Assembly: GCA_002682825.1 (NCBI GenBank)
Contig: NOKP01000028.1
Location: 124,001-188,000 of the forward strand
Direction of reading: 5' to 3'
DNA: 64,000 nucleotides
Source: Neonectria sp. B-13
Taxonomy: Eukaryota; Ascomycota; Sordariomycetes; Hypocreales; Nectriaceae
Numbering within the stretch: position 1 is the stretch's first letter; the number at the start of each line of letters is the position of its first letter. Shown one piece after another: positions 1 through 10,349 of the stretch. The position numbers were made by a program, and so were the translations under genes. Under the pieces are notes generated by a model. The model had not been told where the DNA came from, ran no database searches, and saw only the letters and a program-made list of their open reading frames with translations.

Positions 1-153
1 ATCGAAGAGGGTAAACAGGCAAAGAGAGAGTCAACAATTAAATTTCAGGTAGGCTAAAGGCATCCTTGTCCTTTGTCCATCCAAATCCCGAACTTGATCA
101 TGAAACGACAACAAACACAAAGTCACAATGCTCTTCTGTGAAAAACACCGTCG
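1..153. other. Window edge, 3' flank of the first regulator gene
   Basis: Probable 3' untranslated region. No further feature seen. Confidence 0.4.
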
Positions 154-2851
154 CTATCCTGTCATATTGTCATTGTTAAACGGGATGCCGAATTCGTCTG
201 TGTTTTGGGATACGGGATACATCTGAAAGTTGTCGCCATCCCCCCAGTTCGTCGTTTGGGTGTAGTTTTCAAAGATGCTCTAATTTATTGTCAATAAACA
301 CAACAGATCGGCTTTATTGATGAGCTCACCCAGTCAAAGTTCTCGGCAATGTCTCCTCCGCCCGCTTCGATGCTGGCAAGCATAGAAAATGGAGACAGCG
401 GGTTGCTCATGTTCGCATAGTCGCCTGTGGCAAAATTCGGCGTCACACTTGAGCTAGACGTCAGGTTGCCAGAGTTCACGGCGCCAAAGAAACTAGAATT
501 CGGCATGCTGTCCATCGATAAATCCATGTTTGGCCCGATTCCTTTTGAAAACGTGCCCATCGTTGTGGCGGCTGAGTGTTGTCGTTGGCTGTTGGGAAAA
601 CTGTTCAAGCTCGAGAAGGAGTTGGTACTCGCGCTCCCTGTGGACTCCGGCGTTTGGGAGGGACTCTTGATCTTGTCCAACATGATTTCGAGTACCTTGG
701 AGGCCTGAAAGGCTTCCGTTGAGTCATCAGCCAACCCTTTCCAGAAGTCCTTGGTCATTTCAAGGTTGCTCATCATCTCCATTCGCTGTTCTGATGTCCA
801 GAAGAGTGCCGTCTCTGAAACGTTTCTATCGTTGCTAGTTTCCGCCACGTGGTCGTGATGCAGATCCAGAGCCACGAGCATAGCGCAAACAAGGAATTCC
901 TTAGTGGCCATGGTATTCAAATACCACTGGAGAGATTGCAGCCTTCCGTTCGGTTGCACTGCCCGATGTAGACTAACTAGGTGCCGTAATGTGTCTGACG
1001 CAGCTTTGACGGCACTGCGGCGCGAGTATGCATAACGGGAGATATTCCGTGCCAAAGGTACGTATTTCTTGTGCAATAAGCAAAGAATGTTCAGGTATAG
1101 TGAGTTAATGCTAAACCTTGTTAAGATCACCATGGCTGAATCTTGAGACGCTCCCAGTGGCGCCCCCTTCAAGTGCGGGGGTAACTCCTCGTAAAGTGTA
1201 CGAAGTTGGGTGTCGAATGCGAGGATGTCCTCGTAGGTGACTCTTTCAACGACTCGGTTCGTTTCTTGCAGGATGTCGCTCATGATGATGCATAGCTTGA
1301 CCTTGGCGATCATGTATGAAGTCATTGTGTGGTCATTCTGTGAGCGAGGTGGAGGCAAAGACTTTGAGTCAGGTCCAAACTCTTCGTCGAACAGGTTGGT
1401 TGGTAACTGTGTATCGCAAGCGTGACTGTAGATCATGTTGGGCAACGAAACTTGATGCGAGAACATGACATCGGCCATTCTCAGCAAAGCCCACGTCCGT
1501 CGCCTCATTTCCTGTAACCCGATATTAGCTCGTGTTCGATCAAAGACTATACCACGTACTTACGGCTTGGAATGGCGACAATGAGGGAAACCACTTCGCG
1601 TCGCGATGGTACCCCATCTGGAAGGCAATTCGAGTCACAAGCGAGACGACCAACCAAAGGCCATGATCGGCGTCCCACCGTGATGCGTATTCACCAAACA
1701 CATAGAGCAGCATGGTCTCTACTGTATGTTCCACTGGCTTCGTGTAGTCAGCTGTGATCAAGCACTGCACAGTTCGTAAACGATACTCGGCTGCCATCTG
1801 CACGGTCCGTCCTTCCCACTCGAGAGGCACATCCCCGATGTTACGGTAGCTTTGCATCGCGAGACACAAGACCGAATAGAGTAAACCCAACCACATGATG
1901 GGTGTTTTCGACGGGTCCTGCCAATGAGCCTGTAGTTGCTGATGGAAAGCTGGCGAGTGGATGATGACAATGGGGTTGTCCATCGAGTTAAAGTACCGCA
2001 TGCATAAAGCCAAGACGGTCGACCTAGGGGGCAACTCTGCTCGCAGCTCGACTTCGGTGGCGGCTGGGACGGATCCGAGCAGAAAGGTGAGGCCTTCTCT
2101 AGCACTCGCCGGCTTGGACATTCTGATCTTCTCGTAACTGTTTTCGAGCTCCTTCTTGTGGTCGGAAAAGTAATTCTTGACCTCTGAGATTTCCGACAAG
2201 ATTGTCTGCCAGTGCTCTTGGCCAATGTACACCGACTTTCCCTTACCCAAGTCGATGTTCAGGACTCCTAAAGAGCTGGCCAAATCACACCCAGCATTTT
2301 CATTCTCTTCGCATTCTCGCATAGTCGCTTCACCGTTTTGGCCAGCTTCCGCAGACTGCGAGGTGTTATTTGTTGCTGCGATGGAAGCCACACCGGTACC
2401 GGGTGCTGTCGACGGCGAGTCGACATTCGCATCTCCATGCATCAACGTCACAATCAGATCTTCGAGCCGGCCAATCCGATTCTGCATATCATCGGGGCTC
2501 AAAGCGCTATCGCGTGGATTCTTTCCCTTCGTAGCAGAGGTTGCGTAAATGCATGAACTAGTGTTAGGACCGGCCCGTTTCACGCAATTGCTGCATGGGC
2601 GATTCCGATCACATTTCCTGGTTGTTGAGTCAGATTGAAGTGTCAAGGTGCCATGTGTGGGTTAGTTACCATCTGCGTTGAGTTGTCAGCCAATATTCAA
2701 GGTGCTTTCACGAGCGATCTTACTTTCGAGCTCGACACGGGGAGCAGTTTAAAGGAACTCTGTTTCTCTTCTTGACGATACGGAATTGTTCCTCAAGAGA
2801 ACTTGGCCCCGAGGGGAGGGCGGAGTTGGTGGATGGGGGTGTGGGAGTCAT
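154..2851 (-). CDS. Zn2Cys6 transcription factor with fungal-specific TF domain
   Basis: Nuclear DNA-binding regulator. Four exons close in frame: 2851-2724, 2617-1564, 1511-330 and 279-154, giving 829 residues. Exon 1 encodes MTPTPPST, then a basic stretch KKRNRVPLNC and the first half of the zinc cluster (CSPCRARK). The intron splits the cluster and exon 2 resumes with KCDRNRPCSNC. Exon 2 also carries the middle homology region, and exon 3 begins EMRRRTWALL, a typical fungal_trans motif. A serine/asparagine-rich tail follows, and the last exon ends in an acidic/Asn-rich segment (FGIPFNNDNMTG). The third cysteine comes after five residues instead of the usual six, so either the cluster is unusual or the junction is off by one codon. 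Family assignment is firm; target genes are unknown. Confidence 0.88.
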
Positions 2852-5230
2852 GTTAGGGATGGAGGCTGCAGAAATCCGAAGAGGAGGGTCCTGGAATGTT
2901 TTTGTTGATATGCCTGGATGATAATAACAGTATTATTGGAATGCGACCGAGACTGAAGGGCCCCTAGTTTTCTGCTCTTGAGATGGAAGCCCCTCAACGA
3001 TACGAAGCAGTGGCTGTCGAAAATAACACGCCAGTATTAGCCGTCTCCTCGTCTTGGTTCGAGGCTCCTGTAAATACCAGGTGCGGTTGCCTCAGTTTTG
3101 TTTTGTTTGGCGCAGCTATAATTGCACAGGTTGTTGCAACGTCGGGCCACCGGTCGGAGTCAGCCCAATAACCACGGCGGGTAAGAGTCCGCTAGAGTTC
3201 AAGTTGAGCCACTCCAAAGACAGGCCACGGCGCCCGTAAGATGAAGGTAGACTGAGGAGAATTGAAGACTCTGTCGTAATTAGTAATGCTGATGGAGGAC
3301 AGTTTGAAATCCGACGACGCCAAGCCATGTAGTCTAGGTCATAACGAGGTCTGATTGTCACCGGAAAATACTGAGTCCGGGCGCTGACTCGCGCCGGACT
3401 TTGCGGAAATAAGAGGAGCGGGGTCATTTTCATCATCTTCTCACCTTTTGTTCCGAGTCTTCAAGGAGCGAGCCACCCACCGTGACATGGCCTAGCAATA
3501 GATACCTATACCATCCAAAATAGCATACACATTTGTGTGGATTCAGGGGGTTGATTAGGTGCCGGCCGTTCTTTGTGAATGACGGCCTAGGGTGTTATCT
3601 GCGGAATTGGGTTGAAGCCGCCAAGGCATCTTGAACGATCAGCTCAATAATTCGAGTTTAGGAAAAAGAATCATCATGACGGTAGTAGAGGAACGTTTCA
3701 CAGCTTGGATAGATGGATCCTTGTTGCCTTGCAGTCTCACCGCTACGCGCTCTTGCTGTTGAACATGAGGTCTTTCAGCAGGAAAGAGTCAAAAAAACGA
3801 GGTGATGGACTAAGCTAGCTACGGGGAAATCATCCCTTATGTACACAGTGATATTATTCCCTTCCTTTCTATCCATTTCCATGAATTCGTTGGCATAGCT
3901 GTTGTGACGTCGGTTGCTTGCTTGTTAGATGTCTGATGCGACTGGCACGTGACACCTTGCGTGACCGCTTTCAACACTTGCAACTACTTACCCTGGAGAA
4001 CATAAACCCTTTTCAGGCTCCGTCCGACCGTAAGTATTATACCCTTCAGCCAACATTTGATTATCGACGAGTAATTAAACAAGGTTGATCATTGGTTCTC
4101 TTTTGGTATAGTCATAGATAATTGGATTTCCTCGCCTCTCTCGCGCGATTTCCAGAGCGCTATGTCTTGCGATGCGCTCCGTCACTAACTTTGGCGTAAG
4201 CGAAGCCTCCGACTGACGTACGAATGTAATCGGAGTCACTGATAAACGTGAGGCCTAGCGAAGATCACGACGACTGTGCAATCAACGCACTAAACAGGAA
4301 GAATAACGCCTCTGGTGGCTTCTGGGTGCCCAAGGCAGACCTATTCCTATTCATGGCCGGGTGAACGTGAGGGTTTGAACCTGGCTTGGGCAGCCACCGG
4401 CGACATTCGACAGACAAATCAGCCATAAGCGCTTCGAGCGAGTGATTTGGGTTGTAGGACGGCAGGAAAGCTCGGGTGTTGGATTTGATCAGTCTTTCAC
4501 AGTTCAAATGGAGTCGAAACAACCCGACTTTGTTGTCGTATCCCCGTCTGACTTTCTTCTCCTCCACCAGAATCCGTCCTCCTCAGCCCACCTATACAAA
4601 ACCATGTGTGCCGTTGTGAGCTATTGAGTTATTCTTCCAAGACCTTGCAAACCCGTAACAGGCTGTTGCTCATCATTGGGGACGAGATTGTAAATCATGT
4701 TGGCTGCATTGATTTCTCCATTTCGCGTTGGCTTGAGGGCTAACTTATCTGTGTGAGGAAATCCAGTACGAGAGCTTCGATACCAACGCGACACCGCGAC
4801 CGCAGTTCGTTAATGCAGCTTAGATGAAGGTAGACATGAGAATTGAACCTGAAGACGGGATGAAGATTGAAGGAAAAGCGAGGACTAAAACCAATTGGAG
4901 GGAAGCTCTTTTCTGACTATAGGTCCTAGGATGAAAGTAGAACTGAGAGAAAACGTTCCTCATAGTCAATATTATGGAGAACTAAAATGAGCCTGAGAGA
5001 TTCAAAGGACTGAGATGCTTCTCCGCAGGAAACGGAAATGGCTATTTGGAAAAGATGAATGCAACTTGGTTTTAATCATCTATAATGATTCGAGTTGATA
5101 TTGAATGCGAATTTTTCAGATCCGATACGACCCTAGTCTAAAACGCTCAGGTATTTACATGAAAGCGAACTAATTGTTCTTGATCCCAGCGCATGCTTTG
5201 CACCATTAATCTGTCATTAGGGTTCGTCGT
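2852..5230. other. Long intergenic region, no convincing gene
   Basis: It holds the upstream region of the Zn2Cys6 gene and the 3' side of the cerato-platanin gene. Short frames (for example 100 residues at 4265-4567, minus) lack family motifs, signal peptides or plausible exon structure. Short similar purine-rich segments (GATGAAGGTAGAC-like) occur near 3240 and 4825. I see no tRNA, transposase or long repeat. Confidence 0.6.
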
Positions 5231-5711
5231 TTAGAGACCACAGAACTTCTTGTCGACACGGGTGACGCTAGTGTCAATGCGGCCGAGCTGAGTAGCCTGG
5301 TTGCCGGTGAGAGCGTCCATGGCCTTCTTGCCGACATTGAGGCCGTTGGCAGCGTGGTCAATGGCCAGAACGTAAATGGTCTTGCCCTTGTAGGTGGCCT
5401 TGAAGCAGAGACCGCAGTTGGGAGAGTTCCAGCCAGCAATGGCCTGAGCGCCACCGATGTAGGGGAATCGGGGGATATCGCTCTGCTTCTTCCAGGTGGG
5501 GTGCTTGGTCATGAGGCCGTTGACACCGTCTGAGCAAGAGACAGCGGTAAGGGATCGGGTGGGGTCATCGTAGCCAACGTCGTAGGAGACTGTGGTTAAG
5601 GTGTTAGTGAAAATGCTAGTGTTGATAGCTTGGTGAGAGATAGAACTGACCAGAGATGGCTGAAGCAGCAGTGGCGAGGGTGAAGATGGAGAGGAGGTTG
5701 GACAGCTGCAT
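5231..5711 (-). CDS. Cerato-platanin family secreted protein
   Basis: Small secreted protein of the cerato-platanin family, expansin-like double-psi beta-barrel proteins that bind chitin oligomers, act at the fungal surface and often trigger plant defence. Exons 5711-5651 and 5589-5231 give 139 residues, the usual family length. The N-terminus MQLSNLLSIFTLATAASAIS is a signal peptide. The mature start VSYDVGYDDPTRSL and the motif SPNCGLCFKATY are diagnostic. Four cysteines are present (SCSD, NCGLC, FCGL), matching the two conserved disulphides. The single intron falls at the signal-peptide/mature junction. The gene is isolated, with nearly 0.8 kb upstream before the next possible gene. Confidence 0.95.
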
Positions 5712-6504
5712 GTTTGCGGTGTTGTTTGTTGGATGATTAAAATGGAGATGGAAGAAAGTTTGTTGTTTGTTGTTGTTGAAATGCTAAGAAGGTTGAGGGT
5801 GTGAGTGATGATGGAAGACTAATTGAGAGAGACATGACGTCCCTCTTTATACGTAGAGGACGGAATCGACGCACTGGAAGCCTAAAGTTAATCCTGCATA
5901 GTAAGTCCAAATCCAGGATACCCCAACGGTCATTTCTCCGAGCCATCGAGGTCACTTCCCCGAATGACATCAGATGCCGGAATGCGGCAGCTCGTATTAG
6001 TGGGGAGATGGTGAGGATCTATTTTCATCCCATTCCTAACCATGGATGGCCCTACTTCGTATAGCCTCCCGTGCATCGCCAGCGTCTTAGCCGCTTACGG
6101 TAGTACTATCTGACCCTCGGCATGTCCTGTCCAATCATAGCCCGTTAAAATCTGGCTGTGGGGCAGTGTTTCTCGTATTCCACTCAAGTCCGGCGCTGCC
6201 GGGCTGAGAATAGGTTTAGCCTGATGCGCCCGTGCCGGGTCCAAAGCTCGCTAGCAAGTTGTCAGAAGATCATTTCTGTGCTTTCCGAGCCTAGGCCCTC
6301 GCACCCGGCTTTTATACGATTCTACTACGTTACTTTATCCACAGCTATAGTACAGTGTTTGACTTTGGCATCCGACAGTAGCAGTGGCCCGTAAAGGGTG
6401 GGATCCTCAATGACCTGACCCTGAATAGCGGTGAGGATGTCATACACTCTACTAAGCAGCCACTGACGGTATGAACCATCTCGGCCTAGGTTAGGGAGTG
6501 GCTG
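5712..6504. other. Intergenic: cerato-platanin promoter side
   Basis: Upstream region of the cerato-platanin gene. Short overlapping frames on both strands show no motif or codon pattern that would support a gene. A pyrimidine-rich stretch precedes the start, as is common in strongly expressed fungal genes. Confidence 0.5.
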
Positions 6505-7020
6505 TCAACAGTGGCACCACTCTATTTCACCTGCTTGATAGCTGCAACGTATCAATCTATCTGACCATCTGTTGAGATCGTTTTGAATGTCCCAAAATTT
6601 TCCCTCTCTAGGCGACAAGACAGCTCCACCTGCAACCGTCGATAATGTGTGCTTGAACTTGTCAATCATTATTTCGGCTCCATCAAGTTCTTCGTAGCGA
6701 TTAACCAGGTCTCGTGCATAGTGATACCTGGTTTCGGTGTTGTTAAGCATCCCGATCATAACAGGAGCTGCTCCATTGATGCGGTTCTCAATGTCAGTAG
6801 GATTGGAGCCCTTCCAGCCGACGCCAATCCAGTCCACCTCGAGATATTGACAACAGAATCTTGATGAACAGAAGGGTTGTGACGACACCTGCTCGCTGGG
6901 TGTAAGCTCGCACGCCAACAATACATACCGTATTCCATGAATGCCGAGAAGAGCCGGGTATACCTGATCTGGGTCCATCGGAATAGGGATAAAAAGCAAA
7001 GTGATGATATCAAACAGCAT
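6505..7020 (-). CDS. Hypothetical protein, 171 residues, exon structure uncertain
   Basis: Open frame from an ATG at 7020. The N-terminus is hydrophobic (MLFDIITLLFIPIPM), then a cysteine-containing middle, then a well-behaved hydrophilic C-terminal part (residues about 70-165) with helices typical of a real protein, such as ETRYHYARDLVNRYEELDG. A GTATGT at the GIHGI junction could start an intron that removes the middle part, but I found no acceptor that keeps the downstream frame. I do not recognise a family. It may be a small membrane or secreted protein, or a decayed gene. Confidence 0.35.
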   Translation of the reverse strand: MLFDIITLLFIPIPMDPDQVYPALLGIHGIRYVLLACELTPSEQVSSQPFCSSRFCCQYLEVDWIGVGWKGSNPTDIENRINGAAPVMIGMLNNTETRYHYARDLVNRYEELDGAEIMIDKFKHTLSTVAGGAVLSPREGKFWDIQNDLNRWSDRLIRCSYQAGEIEWCHC

Positions 7021-7675
7021 GAAGCTCTTAATAAAACAAAGTTTTTTCTACGCGGTTAGCTTCGATTTTGGCTAAACACCGTGTAAGTGAAACTGGACAT
7101 TTTGGATAGGGAAATTATATTTTCGCTTGCTGGTAGGTGGGTACTGCATGGTATATGATTGCTGGAAAAAAGAACCGGTAGCTAATACGGGATTTGGCGT
7201 CCTCCAATCCAAGTTGAAGTACTTCCCGTCACTTGAGAGCATCACAAAACTCGATGAGAGGTACCGGGGGCCGCTGGACAGCGATCAGGGTGATCAGAAT
7301 GACGCACAAGTTCCTCACTACGGTCAACGCTTTAAGGTCGCCGCATCTGGGTTTAGCCGTGCTGCCCGCTTTCGTGTCAGTCGCTTCTGCTCGCGACGCC
7401 TTCAACCTATTACTCAGCAAACCGCGGCATTTTTCTTGAAAACTCTCGACAGAAAGGTACGAATTGCATCGCGAGAAACCAATGAAAGACTTCCTCAAAT
7501 ATTTGAGACAACAAGGCTGAATTTTACAGACTCCCCTCGTCGTAAACAACCAACGAGCCAACAACAGTGTTACGTTATAGTCCGAACGGGCCATTTAAAC
7601 ATTGCATGCACCCTGCTCTTCTGAGAAAGATTACCCCTTTTCACAACATTAGCACGTACACATCCTCCTGCCGCC
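7021..7675. other. Intergenic, no supported gene
   Basis: Overlapping frames on both strands (7127-7624 plus; 7229-7594 minus) have no recognisable motif, signal peptide or intron structure. I regard them as chance frames. Confidence 0.5.
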
Positions 7676-8089
7676 ATGGCAGACCCAGAATACATGGCAC
7701 GCCTGGCTCGCATCAGACAAGAGTGCGAACAAAGTAAAGCCAGAAATCAGCAGCACAGAGAAGAAGCCCGCCGGCAAAACGAGCTTCGTTGGGCACGAAT
7801 GATACCCAAGGACCATACGGCAAACGTTGAAGATGAGAAGCGGGGCCAAGCCATCAGGAAGAGGTTAAAAGCGATTATAGGCCTTGACCTCGTCGCGATG
7901 GCTCTCTGCGGAGAGTACCTCAACCCAGATCAGCAAGCTGCTCTCCTTGGGCAGACTCTGTATGAGCCTGACCAGATGGCGTTTTTGCGCTCGCTGAATG
8001 GCTACAAGGAAGGGATGGGCCTTACTTTGAGCTGGTTGAGGCTATTCTCAGCGTTGACCAGCTTCTTTACGGTTTCAGACATCCAGTAG
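7676..8089 (+). CDS. Hypothetical small protein, probably frameshifted near its 3' end
   Basis: The ATG at 7676 lies in a good context (GCCGCCATGG). The first ~110 residues are charged and helical (MADPEYMARLARIRQECEQ), then an ordinary globular stretch ends RSLNGYKEG. After that the frame turns into a low-quality tail (GLTLSWLRLF). Another frame of the same DNA continues protein-like as GPYFELVEAILSVDQLLYG and stays open to a stop at 8260-8262. The switch sits at about 8015-8025 and is consistent with one missing base. No family recognised. Either a decayed gene or an unseen splice. Confidence 0.45.
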   Translation: MADPEYMARLARIRQECEQSKARNQQHREEARRQNELRWARMIPKDHTANVEDEKRGQAIRKRLKAIIGLDLVAMALCGEYLNPDQQAALLGQTLYEPDQMAFLRSLNGYKEGMGLTLSWLRLFSALTSFFTVSDIQ

Positions 8090-8934
8090 ACTTCAAGGAG
8101 CTTTTACGTGGTGGCAAATGTCTACTGCTTGCTTGTCAAGTCGTTTATTCTTCATCGACGTGGTCGATAGCGTTTCATAGGATAGTCGCCGTGGCTTGTT
8201 CCAGGAAGGCAGCTTCACTCAAGCGGACGTCGCGTTTGCTAATATATTCTCAAGTTTTGTAGGCTCGTCGGGCTGTGTGGGGTTGATTTCACTGACTTGG
8301 ACTCAGGGGGGTTGTTACCTGAGACAGGGCACACAGAGGCATCGACCCAGACTCCATCAGCTCTCGCCGCTATTTTTCAGCCTCTTAATCGCCATGAACC
8401 AACGTGATAACCTGTGCCTTGCAGCAGTAAGCTCTTCTTCCACATTTGCATTCGTCCGATTTGTCGTTCAACGCTACCTTGACAAATGGTGAAGGGCAGC
8501 CTGTATCATCTCACATCTCCTCACCCGCTTCCGTGTAGTAAAGATCGCGGCCTTCGTCATAAACGCTGCTAATCTGAGGGGCAGTCCTCATCACAATTAG
8601 TCCATCTGTGTCGAAGCCGGCCCCGGACCCAGTCTCTGTTGCATCGTCGTCGACCGTCATGCCGTGGTGCGCTCCATTGGATAGCTCGTCTGAGGGTTGA
8701 GCTGAGCCTTGCTAATAACCAGAGAACCAAAGACCGATTGAAGGAAGTATCTTAAAATGCAGCTGGAAGTTTCAACCCATGGATGTTAAGCTCAATTGGA
8801 AAATTATAGGGTAGGCGAGGGGAATGCATTCATCGTTCCAATCTTTCCATTGTTTGTGAAGGCTAACAGCCAAAACTGCCGGATTCGTGAAAATCTTTTC
8901 GCAGAACCTTAATCCATGATATCTATTTCACCCT
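8090..8934. other. Intergenic, no supported gene
   Basis: Apart from the continuation of the shifted frame to 8262 noted for the upstream gene, I see no coding signal. A frame at 8196-8492 (plus) has no motif. Confidence 0.5.
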
Positions 8935-9188
8935 TCAAACTGTATTCTGTGATAACTGCCCCATGACTCTGAACCTCTTTCCTCTATAGCATAATACCCA
9001 TGGGATAGGTACCATTAGTAGTGCAATGAAAGCCAACATGTTGAAGCCCAGATAATACCCAACCGATCATAGATGCGCGAGACGAGTGATGGGAAGATAC
9101 TCGCCATAGAGTTACGCAGAAACGTGTTCGCAGCCACGGCACTTGCACCGTATTTCGTAAACGTGTCGATAGTGTAATTAAGTGCAGC
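8935..9188 (-). pseudogene. 3' remnant of an MFS drug/polyamine-type transporter
   Basis: Reading down from 9188, just after an intron-like end (GCTAAT...CAG), the frame gives AALNYTIDTFTKYGASAVAA then NTFLRNSMASIFP and RIYDRLGIIWAS. These are hallmarks of the last two membrane segments of fungal DHA1-type major facilitator transporters (QxINYxxDxY...A.A..N.LRS). At about 9040 the frame breaks, and the expected continuation LAFIALLMVPIPWVL is found in another frame, ending at a stop at 8935-8937. One missing base explains this. No upstream transporter domains are present, so this is a truncated, frameshifted relic. Confidence 0.75.
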
Positions 9189-9944
9189 CTGGATATGGAT
9201 ATTAGCACAATTTCGAATGTGCAACTAATAGAGCAGGCTTGATGTGTCATCGAAAACTGGAGGGAATCATCATGGAACAACAACGGCAACAACACACGCA
9301 CTCGTTGCAACTCGGTGCAGGTTGCCGAAGAGGATACAGTTCTTTACGCTTATTTCCAACTACAAGACACTCCGCTGTCAGTTCCCTACAATCTGTTAAA
9401 CAATAAATACTGGTACAACAATTTATCAACGCAGTATAGTATAGGCTAGAATTGTTGCTGTCACGTGGTGGTGTCATGGAATTGCCCTTCATCAGTATAG
9501 ATTTACCATGACCATGCAGAACAAAACCAGCCCATTCGCATGATAACGACATAGCAAAACTGGGCGCCAGGGGACTCGAAGGCCGGTGGTCTAGGGGTTT
9601 GGTTCCTTATTGTAGCGTGTATATCTCCTTAATGAGAAGACTCGGTCGACTTTATTACACTAAGGTCGTGACCGACTGGTAGTATAATCCTGAATAAGGG
9701 GGGGGGATTTTGGCTTCAGGTAGGCATTAGACTTAACTATTTGCCTCTGTTTCGAATCGCCTGACTGGTATATCACTGTATTTGGGTTGCTGGATAAGAC
9801 GGATGGGATTCAAAATATCTATGGCATGTTCTCATTTTGCCAGACTAGATTCTCGAATCCACGACATTTACAATAAACCCTCTCAGCAACTGAATCTCGA
9901 ACAGCCCCCAAGGGACACCCGCTAAACATATGCCAGACAGTTGC
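9189..9944. other. Intergenic, with a tRNA-like box A segment
   Basis: No gene supported. At 9581-9650 the sequence begins GGCCGGTGGTCTAGGGG, like the 5' end and box A of a tRNA, but no clean cloverleaf or box B follows. An eight-G run lies near 9700. Confidence 0.45.
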
Positions 9945-10349
9945 TTAGCCGGACTGACCCTGGAGGTCACAACCTCCCTGGCTTGGCACGCATTGACCGC
10001 CCGTGAAGATAGCAGTCTTGCAGTTGGTGAACGAGGCGCGGCGGTCGCGGCCGTTCTTGACAAAGTCGATGACGAGGATTCCACCGACGCTGTTAATGCT
10101 GAGAGTACCTCCATCAACACCACGACTGGCTCTGCCGAGGGCGCCGTCCGCATACTCCTTGCACGAGCCGGCGAAGCCTTCGGCCCGCTGGGAGGAGGCA
10201 CCGTCGGCGGGGGCGAGGGTGATCAGACATTCCCGAACGCAGTTAGGGCTGCCAGAAGGACCCGAGCCAGTGCCATTGTCCTTGACCGAGATGGTGAGGG
10301 CGCTGCCGGTGAATGCGGCAAGCATGACGATGGTAGAGGTGACCTTCAT
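9945..10349 (-). CDS. Small secreted cysteine-rich protein (134 residues)
   Basis: Single exon. I chose the ATG at 10349 because it opens a clear signal peptide, MKVTSTIVMLAAFTGSALT; an upstream in-frame codon would bury it. The mature part has six cysteines (CVREC, SCKE, NCKT, QCVP, GCDL), so three disulphides are possible. It is glycine- and serine-rich with a central segment GGILVIDFVKNGRDRR. No known domain recognised. Size, signal peptide and cysteine content fit the broad class of fungal small secreted proteins, which includes effectors; the role is unknown. Confidence 0.72.
   Translation of the reverse strand: MKVTSTIVMLAAFTGSALTISVKDNGTGSGPSGSPNCVRECLITLAPADGASSQRAEGFAGSCKEYADGALGRASRGVDGGTLSINSVGGILVIDFVKNGRDRRASFTNCKTAIFTGGQCVPSQGGCDLQGQSG

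Noticed and set aside
4265..4567. 100-residue minus-strand frame
   Set aside because: No motif, signal peptide or plausible neighbours; composition looks like chance.
7127..7624. 165-residue plus-strand frame
   Set aside because: It overlaps an equally long minus-strand frame, and neither shows family features.
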